A DNA stretch of 64,000 nucleotides, from NCBI GenBank assembly GCA_001557505.1, contig LSAX01000006.1, positions 3,472,001 through 3,536,000 of the forward strand, read 5' to 3'. The notes below the pieces were generated by a model. The model was not told the origin of the DNA. It worked only from the letters and a program-made list of their open reading frames with translations, and did not search any database. The stretch is from Reticulascus tulasneorum. Taxonomy: Eukaryota; Ascomycota; Sordariomycetes; Glomerellales; Reticulascaceae. Below are positions 21,658-32,789 of the stretch, in pieces; within the stretch, counting starts at the first letter, position 1, and each line of letters begins with the position of its first letter. The translations under genes and the position numbers were made by a program.

Positions 21658-24600
21658 ATGGCGAAGGTATCCTCTGGCCAGCCCCTAAAGCGTTGCGATG
21701 GTAGGGAGCAATGGTCAAAAGAGCTCGATGGCATCTGCGAGCGTTTCAATTGTGCAGATACCGCAGCAACCGTGGCCTTGGAAACCGCCAAGAGCGACGT
21801 GATGGGCGCGATAGGACGCGAAGTCGACTACTTGAAGTCTCGTCGAGCTGCTTTTCCCGCGGATCTTATCCAGATTCTCGACATGTCCCTGCAAGACAAG
21901 CAACGTATCCTCGTTTTGGAGCTCGAGAAATTGGACGCTAATTACGCCTTGGAAAAGAAGCAACGGGACAAGCATCGCCAGGCTGAGGTAGTCGAACACT
22001 ACAAATCTAATTTGTATCCAAATACCAGCAAACGACAGCTTGGGAGTCGAGAGATTGTGAGTCATTTTCCGCCTACCTTTACTCCCGCCAAAATTAGATG
22101 CCTAATATTATGTTAATCTAGGCTACGCAGCAAGAGCTGCAACCTCAGGAACAACAACCTCAGGAAGCGCCAATCGTTAATGAAAAACCAGTACCACTGG
22201 AGGCTGCACAGGATACCAGCATTGAAAAATCTGCTGCCGATGAAGCTGCCACTCTCATCCTTCCTGAAGACCATGGTGTCTTGGCCGAAGCAGAAACTGC
22301 GTCTAGCCCGGTCCCCACACCACAACGGGCCACACCAGCCAGCGATGTCGTACACAATGTCAGTCACAGTGTTTTCTTGCCGCAATTCTCCTTCGTCCTT
22401 CCTCTCTTCATCACTAACAAACTTAGCAAAAGCCTAAAAGAAAGGCTGCTTGGTCGCCCGAACCATCCCCTAAATATCAGAAACGGGCGAAACTCGCCAG
22501 CAAACAACTGTCTCCAGGCGAACGGACAATCTCATTCCAGGAAGTATTCCAAGACGGCAATGCCGAGTATAAGCACTTTATCGTGTCATGGAGAGGCATG
22601 TGGTATATTCTCAAGTGTGAAGAGCACGGAGTCCATTTCAGACGAAACGCGGTGCATGGCGGTGCCAAGCACTTAAATGGTCAATCGCATGGGGGCATGC
22701 CCAAAGAACATAGCCTGGCAATTGCCCATCTTGGGTATGTCGTTACTGGTTGCAATGAATCGCTTATGAGAAAGAACAACGATGTGACCGAAGCGGCATA
22801 CAAATCAGGCTATAAACCTCTGAATTTGCTCCACAATATCAGATCGGCGGACAAAACCCCGAAGGTGGCAGTAAACCAACTGGAATATCAAGAGATTACG
22901 AATCCTGTCGCTGGTGAGCTATATTACACGGTGTGGCCCAAGAAGAAGAAGGAAAAGTATGCTGTGATGGCGCTGGGCTGGACGGACCTGTCGATGTGCG
23001 GTTACAAGGTAAAGTTCAGCCAGCTGCCTCTTTATACGCAGACGAAGGATAGGCCACCGTGCTATATTTATGGCCAGGATGGAATTGCCGGATGGGCGAA
23101 CGGATACGAGGATGAAGGGCCATTGGTTGCCAAGCGCCAGTTTCCAGTGAACTGGTTTACAGAGACGCGGAAGAAGTGAGTAAATGCCGAATTCCCTAGC
23201 ATTCATGCTTGGCTAACAGACCAAAGTCAATTCGGCTGGGTAGAAGCGAAGAATCTCTTCACTTTTCTCTTACATGACCCCAAGCGGCCAGCCGACCCCA
23301 ACCATTCCTACAACGTCGCACGAGATTGGTACGCATTCAGCAAAGGTTACGAATCTTTCCAGCACATGTTAAAAGAAGGACTTGCTTTACCAGCGGAAGA
23401 CTCGGCAGATGCAAGGCCATCGCTGACTGCTACATCTAGCGTCTCTCATACTGGCGGTGAGTATCCTTATCATTTTGCCGTCGCGAATTTTGCATTCTAA
23501 CCAAGCTACCTAGACCAGTCCGCTCTTGCGCGGCAATCAAGTCGTGTCAAAGAGAACCAGAGAGCCTACCTGCCACAGAGCCTGAGCAGCTCTTCTGATG
23601 CCGAATCAAACTCAGACCTTGACATTTCGTCAATTCCCAAACTGGCGAGCAGTCGGAAACAGCAAGCCCAGTCGTCGCTCAACCCGGGGCTTGAGGACCA
23701 CGCCTCTGATTTCCCTCCCATCGTTGATGATGATTCTAACGATGAAGATTATATTGATGATGACGTTGTCATGGATGACCTCCCGGAAACACCCCGTTCA
23801 GTTCAAAGAGCGAGCACCCAAGAGTTGCGCTCGGCAGCTCGACGGGGAGCAGATAAAGCTGCGCCTGCGAACAAAAGTAGTCCGAAGAACTCGACACCGT
23901 CTCGGCGGGCCACCCGGATATCGAATAATGGACTTCTCAATAAAACCTCAAATGATATCCAGATGATGGATGCGCTAGAGCCTCCGCGACCGGTCTCGCG
24001 TGGCGGGAGTGTCCGACGAACTCGTCGTTCATCATCCCGACCATCATCGAGACATGACGCAAGAGCCAAGCCCGAAGGTATGACCTGCAGTGAACACCTA
24101 ACGTATGAATGCTAACCTACGGTTGAAGAAGAGATCGGACAGGCGGAGCCGCCATCAACTCCGGGCTCAACGGCGACAAAATCTGCGACGGCCACACATT
24201 CAAAACCAAACTCATCTGCAAGAAAAGTTATTAATGCAAGCAACCAAGGCTTTGCATCTGCCGGAGAGGCCCCTTCGCTGGAAAAGAGCCAGGAAATAGT
24301 AGCCGATACACCGCCGTCTATTTTCCGAGCTCCAGATGTAGCCCTTGGCACGCCTTTCGGGAAGAAGAGTGGCATTGGAAGCTTAGAATTGCCAACAGTC
24401 AAGGAAAATAACTTCCCCCCCCAGCAAGATCAACCAGATCTGTTAAAAGATCCGAATACACTGTCCGCCCCCACGACCAATGGGAAGAATACACCACCTG
24501 CGTCAGGGCATGCCATGGTCTCAGCGGATCGTTATCAACCTGGTCAACCAGCGTCAGCAATCACTTCTAAACCTGCACCAGTGGCTTCAAGCTCTAGCAA

Positions 24601-26287
24601 CGTGGCGATAGAGGCGAACAGAAATCTGATTAGTACAGTTCCGGACCTGAATAATCCTACCAGGTCAGAAATACTGGGTGGCTCGCAGAAAGCGCTCCAG
24701 CGATTGCAAAGTCAAGATCGAACACTGGAACAAATCCGGAATAGTTCGCCGTGGGAAGAGTTACGGAACAAGCCTCTGAACACGCCAGCACCGTTAGCAA
24801 TATCAGAGCCACTCGCTCATGCTACCAATAGACCTGCTAGAACTGCCGAGCACATTGTGGCCAGGACGCCTGAGGCTGCACCACAACAATCGAATCAAGA
24901 CTTCGGCCTAGTCAATGCCGCCATTAGACAGCTGAACGCCGCCGCAGATGCTATTTCTAGTTCTGCTCTTCTCAATCAGAAAGCAATCGACCCAAAAGTC
25001 CCTGATTCCATTGGGAAGATCTCAGAGCTTGCTTCTTCGCAGGTAGTAGATGCCGCAGGTGGTGAGGGTCAAAAGTTGCACGCCAGTACTAATGAGGGAG
25101 CAATCATCATTCCTGCCAAGGTTACTTCTGCTGCAAAGCCAACATCCATCGCACCACGACAAGCTCTTCCATTGGAAGAGTCGAACATGACGGCGTCTCT
25201 GGCTTCTGCCCCTGCTCCTATGGCAACCAGTGATCAGGAACAGTCCGCGCGTCAAAAGTTCTCGAACGGTGACACGACTATCCAGCACCCATTTCACCCC
25301 GCAGGGGACACGATTCATGATTCTCAAATTGATAACCTGAGTGCTGGCAAAGCCCCTACACATCCACAGCCCACTCTCCCGGTTTCCAGTCAGTCGAAGC
25401 AAGACACCCCAATTTCTGGAGCACCGTATTCTGCAAGATTGAACTCTCCCGCGAAAGTACCGGTTTTCAATGGGGCTTCCGATCTGAGCTTGTCTCAGGT
25501 GTCAGCTGCTGATTTGACGTCAAGAACCGCAGCTAACGTTCCCTCTGGGATCAGATCTGCATCGCAGCCAACACCTGACGTGTCTACGCCAGGCCGCCAG
25601 CCTAGTAACCCTCTTGTTGAACAGGCAAGGGAAGCCATTCGGCGAACCGCCTCACCCGACTTCACCAGTGGCAGCATGTCAGGATCAACTCCTAGGGTTT
25701 CAGTGGTTAGCCTTGGAAACGGCGTATCGTCGGGTGCTAGCACCCCTAGAGTAATCACCAGCGACCCCATGGACCGCTGGCGTGTCATTCGCACGTCCGA
25801 ATCTCCACGCATGTCTCCTGGTGTTATTCGACAGAACAACGATGCAACGACAATCAATGTGTCACCAATGATGACGCCATCTGCTACTCCACGCAAGACA
25901 ACGCCGTCTTCAACGGTTGGGGTGAAGGCCGACCCTGATGCAATTAACTTCTTCGACATCGCTGCCTTTTCCGACGGTACAAAGCAGTGGAAACATAGAG
26001 ACAATGAGCCGTGGCTGCGTCTTCTAGTGGATGAATCTCGTGGTATCGCTGAGACGAGCACATCTACAGATTTTAAGGCTGTTATTGTGCCTAGCCAGAT
26101 CACAAGTATCAAGAAGGATGCAGAGTTAGTTACACTGACTTCGCATTCTGACAACGGGAGCCAGACGCTACGCATTTGGTTCGAGTCGAATGACGCATCG
26201 GGCAAGTATGTCAGTGGGCGAATCCAAGCAAGAAAGTTTTACAAATGGGTTGAGGGTAGGAACCCAGCAGTCCAACATCTCATTTGA
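21658..26287 (+). CDS. Large six-exon protein (1445 aa), function unknown, probably nuclear
   Basis: Exons 21658-22056, 22122-22358, 22427-23175, 23227-23456, 23514-24077 and 24129-26287. All five introns have canonical ends and keep frame. Residues 1-133 are helical and charged. After a basic cluster (QKPKRKAAW, NLS-like) a compact domain of about 250 residues follows, with WRGMWYILKCEEHGVHF, LGYVVTGCNE, GELYYTVWP and GWTDLSMCGYKV. From about residue 530 it is long, disordered, Ser/Pro/Thr-rich with acidic (DDDSNDEDYIDDD) and Arg/Ser runs. The last roughly 110 residues are globular again (FFDIAAFSDGTKQWKHRDNEPWLRLLVDE, shortened here), possibly PH-like. I do not recognise the family. A chromatin or nuclear-scaffold role is only a guess. 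An alternative in-frame ATG lies at 21628. Confidence 0.85.
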
Positions 26288-27716
26288 GTGCTACCACTTG
26301 GGCTCTGTTTTTCGATCGGCATGGAGGCTTCTGCAGGGACCAGTAAAAGAGAGTGTTTTCCTCATCACTATTTTGCACTGCTGAAGAGCCGCCGCCAGCA
26401 TGCATTTGCCTGCGGTTATCCAGGCAATAATTAAGGCAAGAAGAAATTTTTGGCAATGGTAATGAGGCTTATTGTGGACAGAGCTGAGAAATTGTTTGAT
26501 TATTGTGCGAGACGAACCTAACATCGCATTATCGTCTTGGAGGTTCATGAAGGATCGGACATGGCGTTTACTTTGCCGCACTCAACTTATTTGGTGCTGG
26601 ACGGGTGGAGTTTTCATTGAATTGTTTTAGTAGACTAAGGTACGAAGTGCTGGCCGACAGTATGGAATTCGAGGCTCTACGGCCGTTTAGAGCTTGAACT
26701 GAGATACCTTAGCTTGGCTCCTATCTGTTGCTTGATCCTGTAGGTTATTGGTGTGCATAGCTAGTGTACCACGATTAATTTGATGTACGCAACGTAAAAC
26801 CTGCAGCCCATGTCCTATACCGGAAAGCCACAGTAGATTTGGCATGTGATTGCCGACGAGGACGGCGCGCGGGGAGATCGGGGGTCTCTTTCTAGCGGGC
26901 TTTTTTGACATGTGTGGTGTCCACTGCAGCTGCGCTTACGTAGGTCATTCTCCAGGCAGATAGGTGGGTCAAGTTGGCAACTCCAACATCTTAGGTCATT
27001 TAGGTCCCTAATAATACCTACCTTAGGTACCTAAGCTACCTTATTACGAAGTACCTAAACGCAGCGTTCTGTAATTAAACACATAATTACAGGTCAGCTC
27101 CCATGTACCGAAGATACCCACTTTTAGTACCTACTTAATTACCTACCTTACCTTCGGTAGGCAGCTCACGTGGGATCAGGTACTTCAATGGAATCTATCA
27201 TAATCGGCTGCCCACGATCCTTTGCTCAATCCTGACATCTCTCGTCATTTCCTCTTCCATTCCTGAGAAAGTGCCGCGCAATCTTCCAACAACATACCAC
27301 CCATTCCACGTAAGACGAAATTGCATTTGCCATACGTTCTGGCCGCCTTCCCCAGCCTGACGGCTCTTGCGCATTGAAGCTGCAACCGATGACGTGACCA
27401 TTTCCAGTGGTATCGGCGGTTGGAAGGCGATAGGAATCGCGGCTTAATGGCTGCCTTTGTGAGTTCTGTCCTGCTTCCCTCTCCATGCTTCGCCTCTACA
27501 GCCTCTACAAGGCAACGCGATTGATTGCCGACACTGCGTGTTCCGTTCTGCGACAACTTTCTGCCACGTCATAATCGTTGTATGCCGGACTTGGGCCAAT
27601 ACCACCGTGACTTCTTTGCCTCAGGCCGCTCCGGCCCCTCCCCGCCATGATCATGCAATCAGGGCCAGAGCTGACAGCGTGCTTCCGCGATACAGGACAC
27701 TCCTTGGCTAGTCCAC
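26288..27716. other. Intergenic stretch upstream of the peroxin gene
   Basis: No supportable gene. Minus-strand frames at 27198-27556 overlap each other and have no motif. It contains the densest cluster of the dispersed palindromic TACCTAAGG motif, listed separately, and the promoter of the peroxin gene. Confidence 0.45.
26990..27162. repeat. Cluster of ACCTAAGGT / TAGGTACCTA palindromic motifs
   Basis: Many overlapping copies of TAGGT, ACCTA, CCTTAGG and GTACCTAA occur within 170 bp, in both orientations. Related strings recur at 2392-2412, about 7400-7690, 8085-8098, 12670, 42215-42230 and 44645-44665. They lie only between genes. Similar motifs are common in several Pezizomycotina genomes. 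Function unknown. Confidence 0.55.
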
Positions 27717-29784
27717 ATGTCGACTCCGAAATCGAACCGCGGCCTTGACGGCGAGTCTCTGGCCTCCAGGAGCCAGGGAGCGAGCCAGACGTCTAATGGG
27801 CTGGAGAACAGCTCCGCCCCTCCCTCCGGCGCACCACCAACCTACGCGACCTTCTCCCCCGTTACCCTCTCCGCGAATACACCAAGTAAATCATCTCGAA
27901 GATCGACTATTCTTGTACATCAAAAGTCACCTCTGTTGCTCGCAACACCTCCACAGATTACGCGCGCCTTGGCGTACTCCCATCCCTTTCTTCTCCCTCT
28001 AAATAAGCTTGCGGGGTTGCTGACGTGGACGTCGGGTGATCCATGGGAGAGCTTCCTGCTTCTTGTGGTATTCTGGGCTGTTGTTCTCTATGGTGATGTG
28101 GTGATACGAACAGCGGGACCAATTGTTGTCGTGCTGGCCTTGATACTCGGCATGTACGGCAGGAGGTTCAGTCCCTTGAGCAGCAGTGGATGGAGTGAGC
28201 CAGCCTCAAAGGATGGAGGAGCGGGTGGATCAAGTACGGGTAATCCGCCAGGTCCGAAGCAACAGAAGAGCAATATCAAAACGAACGCAGCCGGCAATGC
28301 GGGCTTGGGACACCAGCGAGGGAACTCGGAAGTGACGAGCACCAGACACCAAAAGACCTTGGACGAGATCGTTGAGAACCTTAAAGAGTTTACTGGGCGA
28401 TGTAATGTACTACTCGAGCCTCTTCTGGAGTTGACCGACTTCCTGAGCACCCAGCGAACGCCGACATCCGCGACGACGAGACCTGCATTGACCACCCTGT
28501 TTGTACGAATATTGTTCTTCACGCCATTTTGGATGGCCCTCACCCTCCCGCCATTGAGGATTATTACCAGCAGAAGAATCGTTCTGCTATTTGGGACACT
28601 AGTATTGACCTGGCATTCGCGGATACTGCGAGTCGGCCGCACGATACTATGGCGAAGTGCGACGATCCGGAGGCTGGCGGCCTTGATCACGGGTCTTGCA
28701 TTTGAGAAACCCGTGAAACCATCGACAGTCACGATCGATCAGGTCACGACTCAAGCCGCCGAAGCAGCGAAGAAGGTGCCCAAGCGGCCGCAATCCGAGC
28801 TATCAAACGCCTTACGAAAGGCATCCCACCACCATCGAAGCAACGCGACCGGCAATGATGCTGGGGTGAAATTTACATTTATAATATACGAGAATCAAAG
28901 ACGATGGGTCGGCCTGGGCTGGACATCAAGCCTCTTTGCATACGAGCGACCGGCGTGGACGGACGAGCATAACAACTCTGTGCCGTCTAGGGATGAATTT
29001 GAGCTTCCGGAGGTGGAAGATGGAAGCTTGATGCGCTGGCGTTGGGTTCAAGGTAGTAAATGGCGGGTTGATGGCGTTCCGGATGACGGAAGTGAACCAG
29101 TTGACTACGATGGCGAGGCAGGAAAGTCGGGATGGGTCTACTATGATAATAAGGTTCGTTTAATAGCGTGTCTTCGTGCGACTTACTTGATCACCACATA
29201 CTGACCGCGCACAGTGGCAATTTGGCCGCCGAGGTCAAGATGGCTGGGGACGATGGACGCGGAGGCGGAAATGGTTTCGTGATGCCGAGTTGGTTGAAGT
29301 CTCCGACGAGGAGCTCGCTCATGAGCTTGACGCAACCTCGCCATCACCACCGCCACCCGAACTCCCACCACGTCCTGCCTCACCTCCCGTTTCCTCGCCA
29401 GGCCTTACAACACAGGGCTACAGCACGCTTCAGGAGATGATGGTGTCTCCTACCCAGTCTGAGCCTAACCTCCCTCTGGATCACTCATCATCCGATAAGG
29501 ACACAGACAAGGACAAGGACAGGGACGACTCTGTGTCACTTCTCTCTACGTCCTCAGGAGCAAGATCGTTCTTCCGTGCGCCATCGCTAAGACGAAGAGT
29601 GACAGACAGAACCGTTGATAAGAGGGTTGACACAGAGCGAGACCGGAGCCGAAGGGCTAGTGAAGCGAAGAGCGAAGAGGAGGCGAATGCGCTGGGCCTC
29701 AAGGTTGAGCTTGAGCTGCAAGGCCATGGAAAGGAGGGTGGCCAGTGGGGCATAGGAGACGAGGCAAGAATGGGATTGGAATAG
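27717..29784 (+). CDS. Peroxisomal membrane peroxin of the Pex23/Pex24 family with dysferlin (DysF) domain
   Basis: Two exons, 27717-29153 and 29215-29784, give 668 residues. The donor is GTTCGT and the acceptor CAG. The N-terminus is Ser/Pro-rich. ATPPQITRALAYSHPFLLPL, then LAGLLTWTSGDPWESFLLLV and two hydrophobic segments match the membrane part of the Pex24p family. A later hydrophobic block lies near residues 260-300. DysF follows: FTFIIYENQRRWVGLGWTSS and FAYERPAWTDE form the N-terminal half, and across the intron WVYYDNKWQFGR with GRWTRRRKWFRDAEL forms the C-terminal half. The intron sits exactly in the DysF domain. Yeast Pex30-32 and Yarrowia Pex23 act at ER/peroxisome contact sites and control peroxisome number and size. 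The tail is acidic and Ser-rich. Confidence 0.9.
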
Positions 29785-30277
29785 TGGTCAAATGCGATTT
29801 ACCCACAAGAACGCATATATCAAACTTATACCCTGGGAAGGTCGAGTTTTCGTTTAAATAGTCGGTCTGGGGGACACAGAAGGCGCCCATATCAGGTATA
29901 CAGAGACATGCATCGCGACGCTTGTGTGTATACATGTGTAGAATAGAGGTATATGACCGAATTCTCATCTTCCAATCGAATAATACTTATCTTAACATTT
30001 GATGTCATTGCCACGAGTCCTGCCTGGTGGACATCTGAGACATTTCAGAGGTCTTTTGCCCGATTCAGGTGAGGTGTGCTCAGGTGCTCCCATGATCACG
30101 GGGTGATACTCACCACATCAAACTCGCGCCGTTCTCTAACCCGCAGACTTTCTCCTGCAGGTCTCTCAGAATTGGGACAAATCATGCCTCAATCAAACTA
30201 CTGTGTATTTCACTATCTTTTATCAGTTAACATATCCAAACACCAAACACTGCAGTGACCCGGCAGACCTAGCCTCC
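29785..30277. other. Intergenic stretch
   Basis: Holds the 3' flank of the peroxin gene and the promoter of the small membrane protein. No TATA box, RNA gene or coding motif was recognised. Confidence 0.45.
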
Positions 30278-31186
30278 ATGGAGACTCTCGCGAGGCTTGC
30301 GCTGATCACTGTTGTCGGACAAACACAGCGACGTGACGGCGTGGTATGGAACGGTTCTCAAGCTTCTCTTCCTATGCCTTCCTCGAATCCGCCGGCGGAG
30401 CAGAATCTTCCGAGGTACGACTCGCCGCCTGCATGGGTGGCGCCGATGGACAACCAGACACGCACACTACAAAGTATTGTGCATGCAATCCAGCTTCTTG
30501 CCCAGTGCTGCGCCGTGGTTCTCATCTTGAGTTTAATTACGTACATGACGTTTAATGCGGAGGATGATTTCGAGCTTTGGAACTGGTAGGTTTTGAAGCG
30601 TCTTCCTGATCCTCCTCCCGTAACCTTTTAGATCACTGGAGAGTGCAACTCAGAAGAGATTTGGCTGCTGCTAAAGTTTCTGTCGAAACAAAGCGAATGC
30701 GTATCGCTAATAGTGCTTCAGGCTTTGGGAATACGCTTCTCCGTTTTTGATCTTCCTCTTCAGCCTATCCTTTACGGCGCTGCTAATCCACGAGGTGGAC
30801 TACCTGAGCACCGCGGGCCACTTTTGGTTCCAGGGTGCGAGTATGGTGCTGGCTACTTTCTGTGGTGCGATTCTCGTTGCAAGCTGTGTAGGAACATCGA
30901 GTCGCCGATCTGGGGAGTTATCTGTTGGCGCCGTTCTTGGGATCACTGCAGTCATGTGGTGAGTGAGGTTCAACTTGGGGTGTCACTTGTTTATGATGGA
31001 TACTAATGTGTCTGCAGGTTCATCTTCTTCGTAGGCTTCCTACAAGCAGCATTTGCCTGGTTTAGGGAATATCGCGAAGAGCAGCGTTCAGTGAAGGGAA
31101 AAGGGAGAGATCGTGGGTATGGAACCACCTCCGGGGGGCTTGCTGCTCAGGATGAGACCTACGAGTCCTTCATGGCAGATTTCTGA
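30278..31186 (+). CDS. Four-helix membrane protein, 237 aa, function unknown
   Basis: Three exons, 30278-30585, 30722-30958 and 31018-31186. Introns of 136 and 59 nt have donors GTAGGT and GTGAGT, branch sites GCTAAT and ACTAAT, and CAG acceptors; both are phase 2. Four hydrophobic segments can be read: AIQLLAQCCAVVLILSLITY, SPFLIFLFSLSFTALLI, ASMVLATFCGAILVASCV and SVGAVLGITAVMWFIFFVGF. The second intron cuts the last helix. The C-terminus is hydrophilic and basic, then acidic. The ATG at 30278 was chosen because it begins a Met-Glu-Thr-Leu stretch in the continuous frame. No family recognised. Confidence 0.78.
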
Positions 31187-31425
31187 AACAGCCAGGAATC
31201 TGAGATATGGCAATGGTGTAATTTGGCAGGTATGAAGCACGTGAGGAGAAACCAGCACTGCAATGGTTGGAGCATAAAGCACCGGCACAGTTATTTTGCA
31301 TTGGAAGTACTGCGTCTGACTTGGGCTATTCTGTATTTAGGGTCCTGCTAGTACTTCTCTGCAACAGCCATGCCGTGGATGTCTAGTAGCCTAACTCAAC
31401 GCTTTACATTGGTGATATCCATACA

Positions 31426-32073
31426 CTATCGAGAAAGCACAATTGTCATCAGCAAACACACCCCAACTGCAAGCATAACAAGCTCAGCGACAAGAAAGAT
31501 ACCAAGCACGCTCGAAATATGAGTACGGTCCGTCCCAGAGTCAAAATTTCCTTCGCCAACTGCTTCGAATCGCGCTTCAATATCTGCAAATGGAGATCCA
31601 AAGCCATCTGTTGTGATGACAGATGGGGTCGACTCGGGTCCAGAAGAAGCGGAGCTTGCGGCCGTCAAGGTTGTCTCGCAGCTACAACTTGAGAACGCGT
31701 TATCAGGTGCAAGGCCATGGATTGTATACCAGTGCAGGTAGTCATGGCTCCCTGCCTGACCAGACATTTGAAGTGATGTGATCCAACGCTCTCTTTGGTG
31801 GGCTCTGGTCTTGCTGGCCTTATAGGTTCGGTTATCATCCTTCCGCATCAAGTGCCTACTCGCAGATAGACTCTCTCCGTGACGATATAGTCCTGTCATT
31901 CGAACTAGTTCTGGGGTTTGAAGTGTACGCGTCGGGATCTGAAGTGACAGTTGCGGCCGACATGGCGGTCCGTCTACCACAGCTACGAGCGATGATCCAT
32001 AATCCGGACTTGGACAGCTTTGTAAAAGGGGCTCGAATTGTTTATCCTCACGGTCAGGGTTGCCAGGCGCCAT
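31426..32073 (-). CDS. Hypothetical tail-anchored-like protein, 215 aa
   Basis: A single minus-strand frame from ATG at 32073. The first 185 residues are hydrophilic without a known motif. The end is one long hydrophobic segment (ISSVLGIFLVAELVMLAVGV, continuing CLLMTIVL) followed by Ser-Arg, which fits a C-terminal membrane anchor. Just upstream of the ATG the minus strand shows a possible 44-nt 5'UTR intron (donor GTGAGT at 32117, acceptor AAG at 32074) and a TATATAAG box at about 32147-32155. These support a real transcript. No homologue recognised, so it may be lineage-specific. Confidence 0.55.
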   Translation of the reverse strand: MAPGNPDREDKQFEPLLQSCPSPDYGSSLVAVVDGPPCRPQLSLQIPTRTLQTPELVRMTGLYRHGESLSASRHLMRKDDNRTYKASKTRAHQRERWITSLQMSGQAGSHDYLHWYTIHGLAPDNAFSSCSCETTLTAASSASSGPESTPSVITTDGFGSPFADIEARFEAVGEGNFDSGTDRTHISSVLGIFLVAELVMLAVGVCLLMTIVLSR

Positions 32074-32789
32074 CTTGAGTCAATTATCCAGATATTAGAA
32101 TAGCAAGACATACTCACAACAGTGTTGAGATATAACGTGAATGATGCTTATATAGAACCCTTAACATCTCAGAAGAGAGTGATGATGAGACAAATCATAC
32201 TTCACTATTATCCAGAAGCAAATGGTCTACATCAGAACAATTATAAATACCCCACATTGTTCTAGAACAAGGGCATCTCAATGGTAAACAAATTACCAGA
32301 CTATTCCTTTGGGAGAGGATAAGAGTAACGTCAAAGCCTTTGTCACTCCAGCTTGTGGTTTGTGCTTTGGCTTCTAGAACCTAGTAGACAGCGTTTCTTC
32401 GGTGTAAACATGAATTGATTGCTCTTGGTTGGCCCAGTCGACTTCCATTGGACCTGACGACGATACAGAATGGTCCGTTTCCTCAAATTCGTTGGTGGCC
32501 TGGATTACTTGAACCTAGACCCCGTCGCACATGGGAGTTTTATGAGGCAACCTTACGATCGGACGCTCCGGGAACATCAAAGACAAATGGACGTACTTGT
32601 ACAGCGAAGGAACAAAAGTTTGCCTGCTCATAGGGATCACTTCCCTGGAGTGGATTTTGTTTGAAGGAAAACAAGACTAGGCCCTGACGATCCACCTGAA
32701 GTCCCAATTATGCATTTTCCCGACACAAATGACCCAAAATGCAATCGTTCCGAATTGCGGGCCTCGATAGGTTACGGGTACACGTGCGG
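32074..32789. other. Intergenic stretch between two minus-strand genes
   Basis: It contains the presumed TATA box of the 215-aa gene (32147-32155, minus) and the 3' region of the methyltransferase. The small plus frames at 32415-32664 have no motif. Confidence 0.45.
32147..32155 (-). promoter_or_regulatory. TATA-like box
   Basis: CTATATAAG on the minus strand, 74 to 82 bp upstream of the ATG at 32073, with a possible short 5'UTR intron in between. Typical spacing for a fungal core promoter. Confidence 0.4.
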
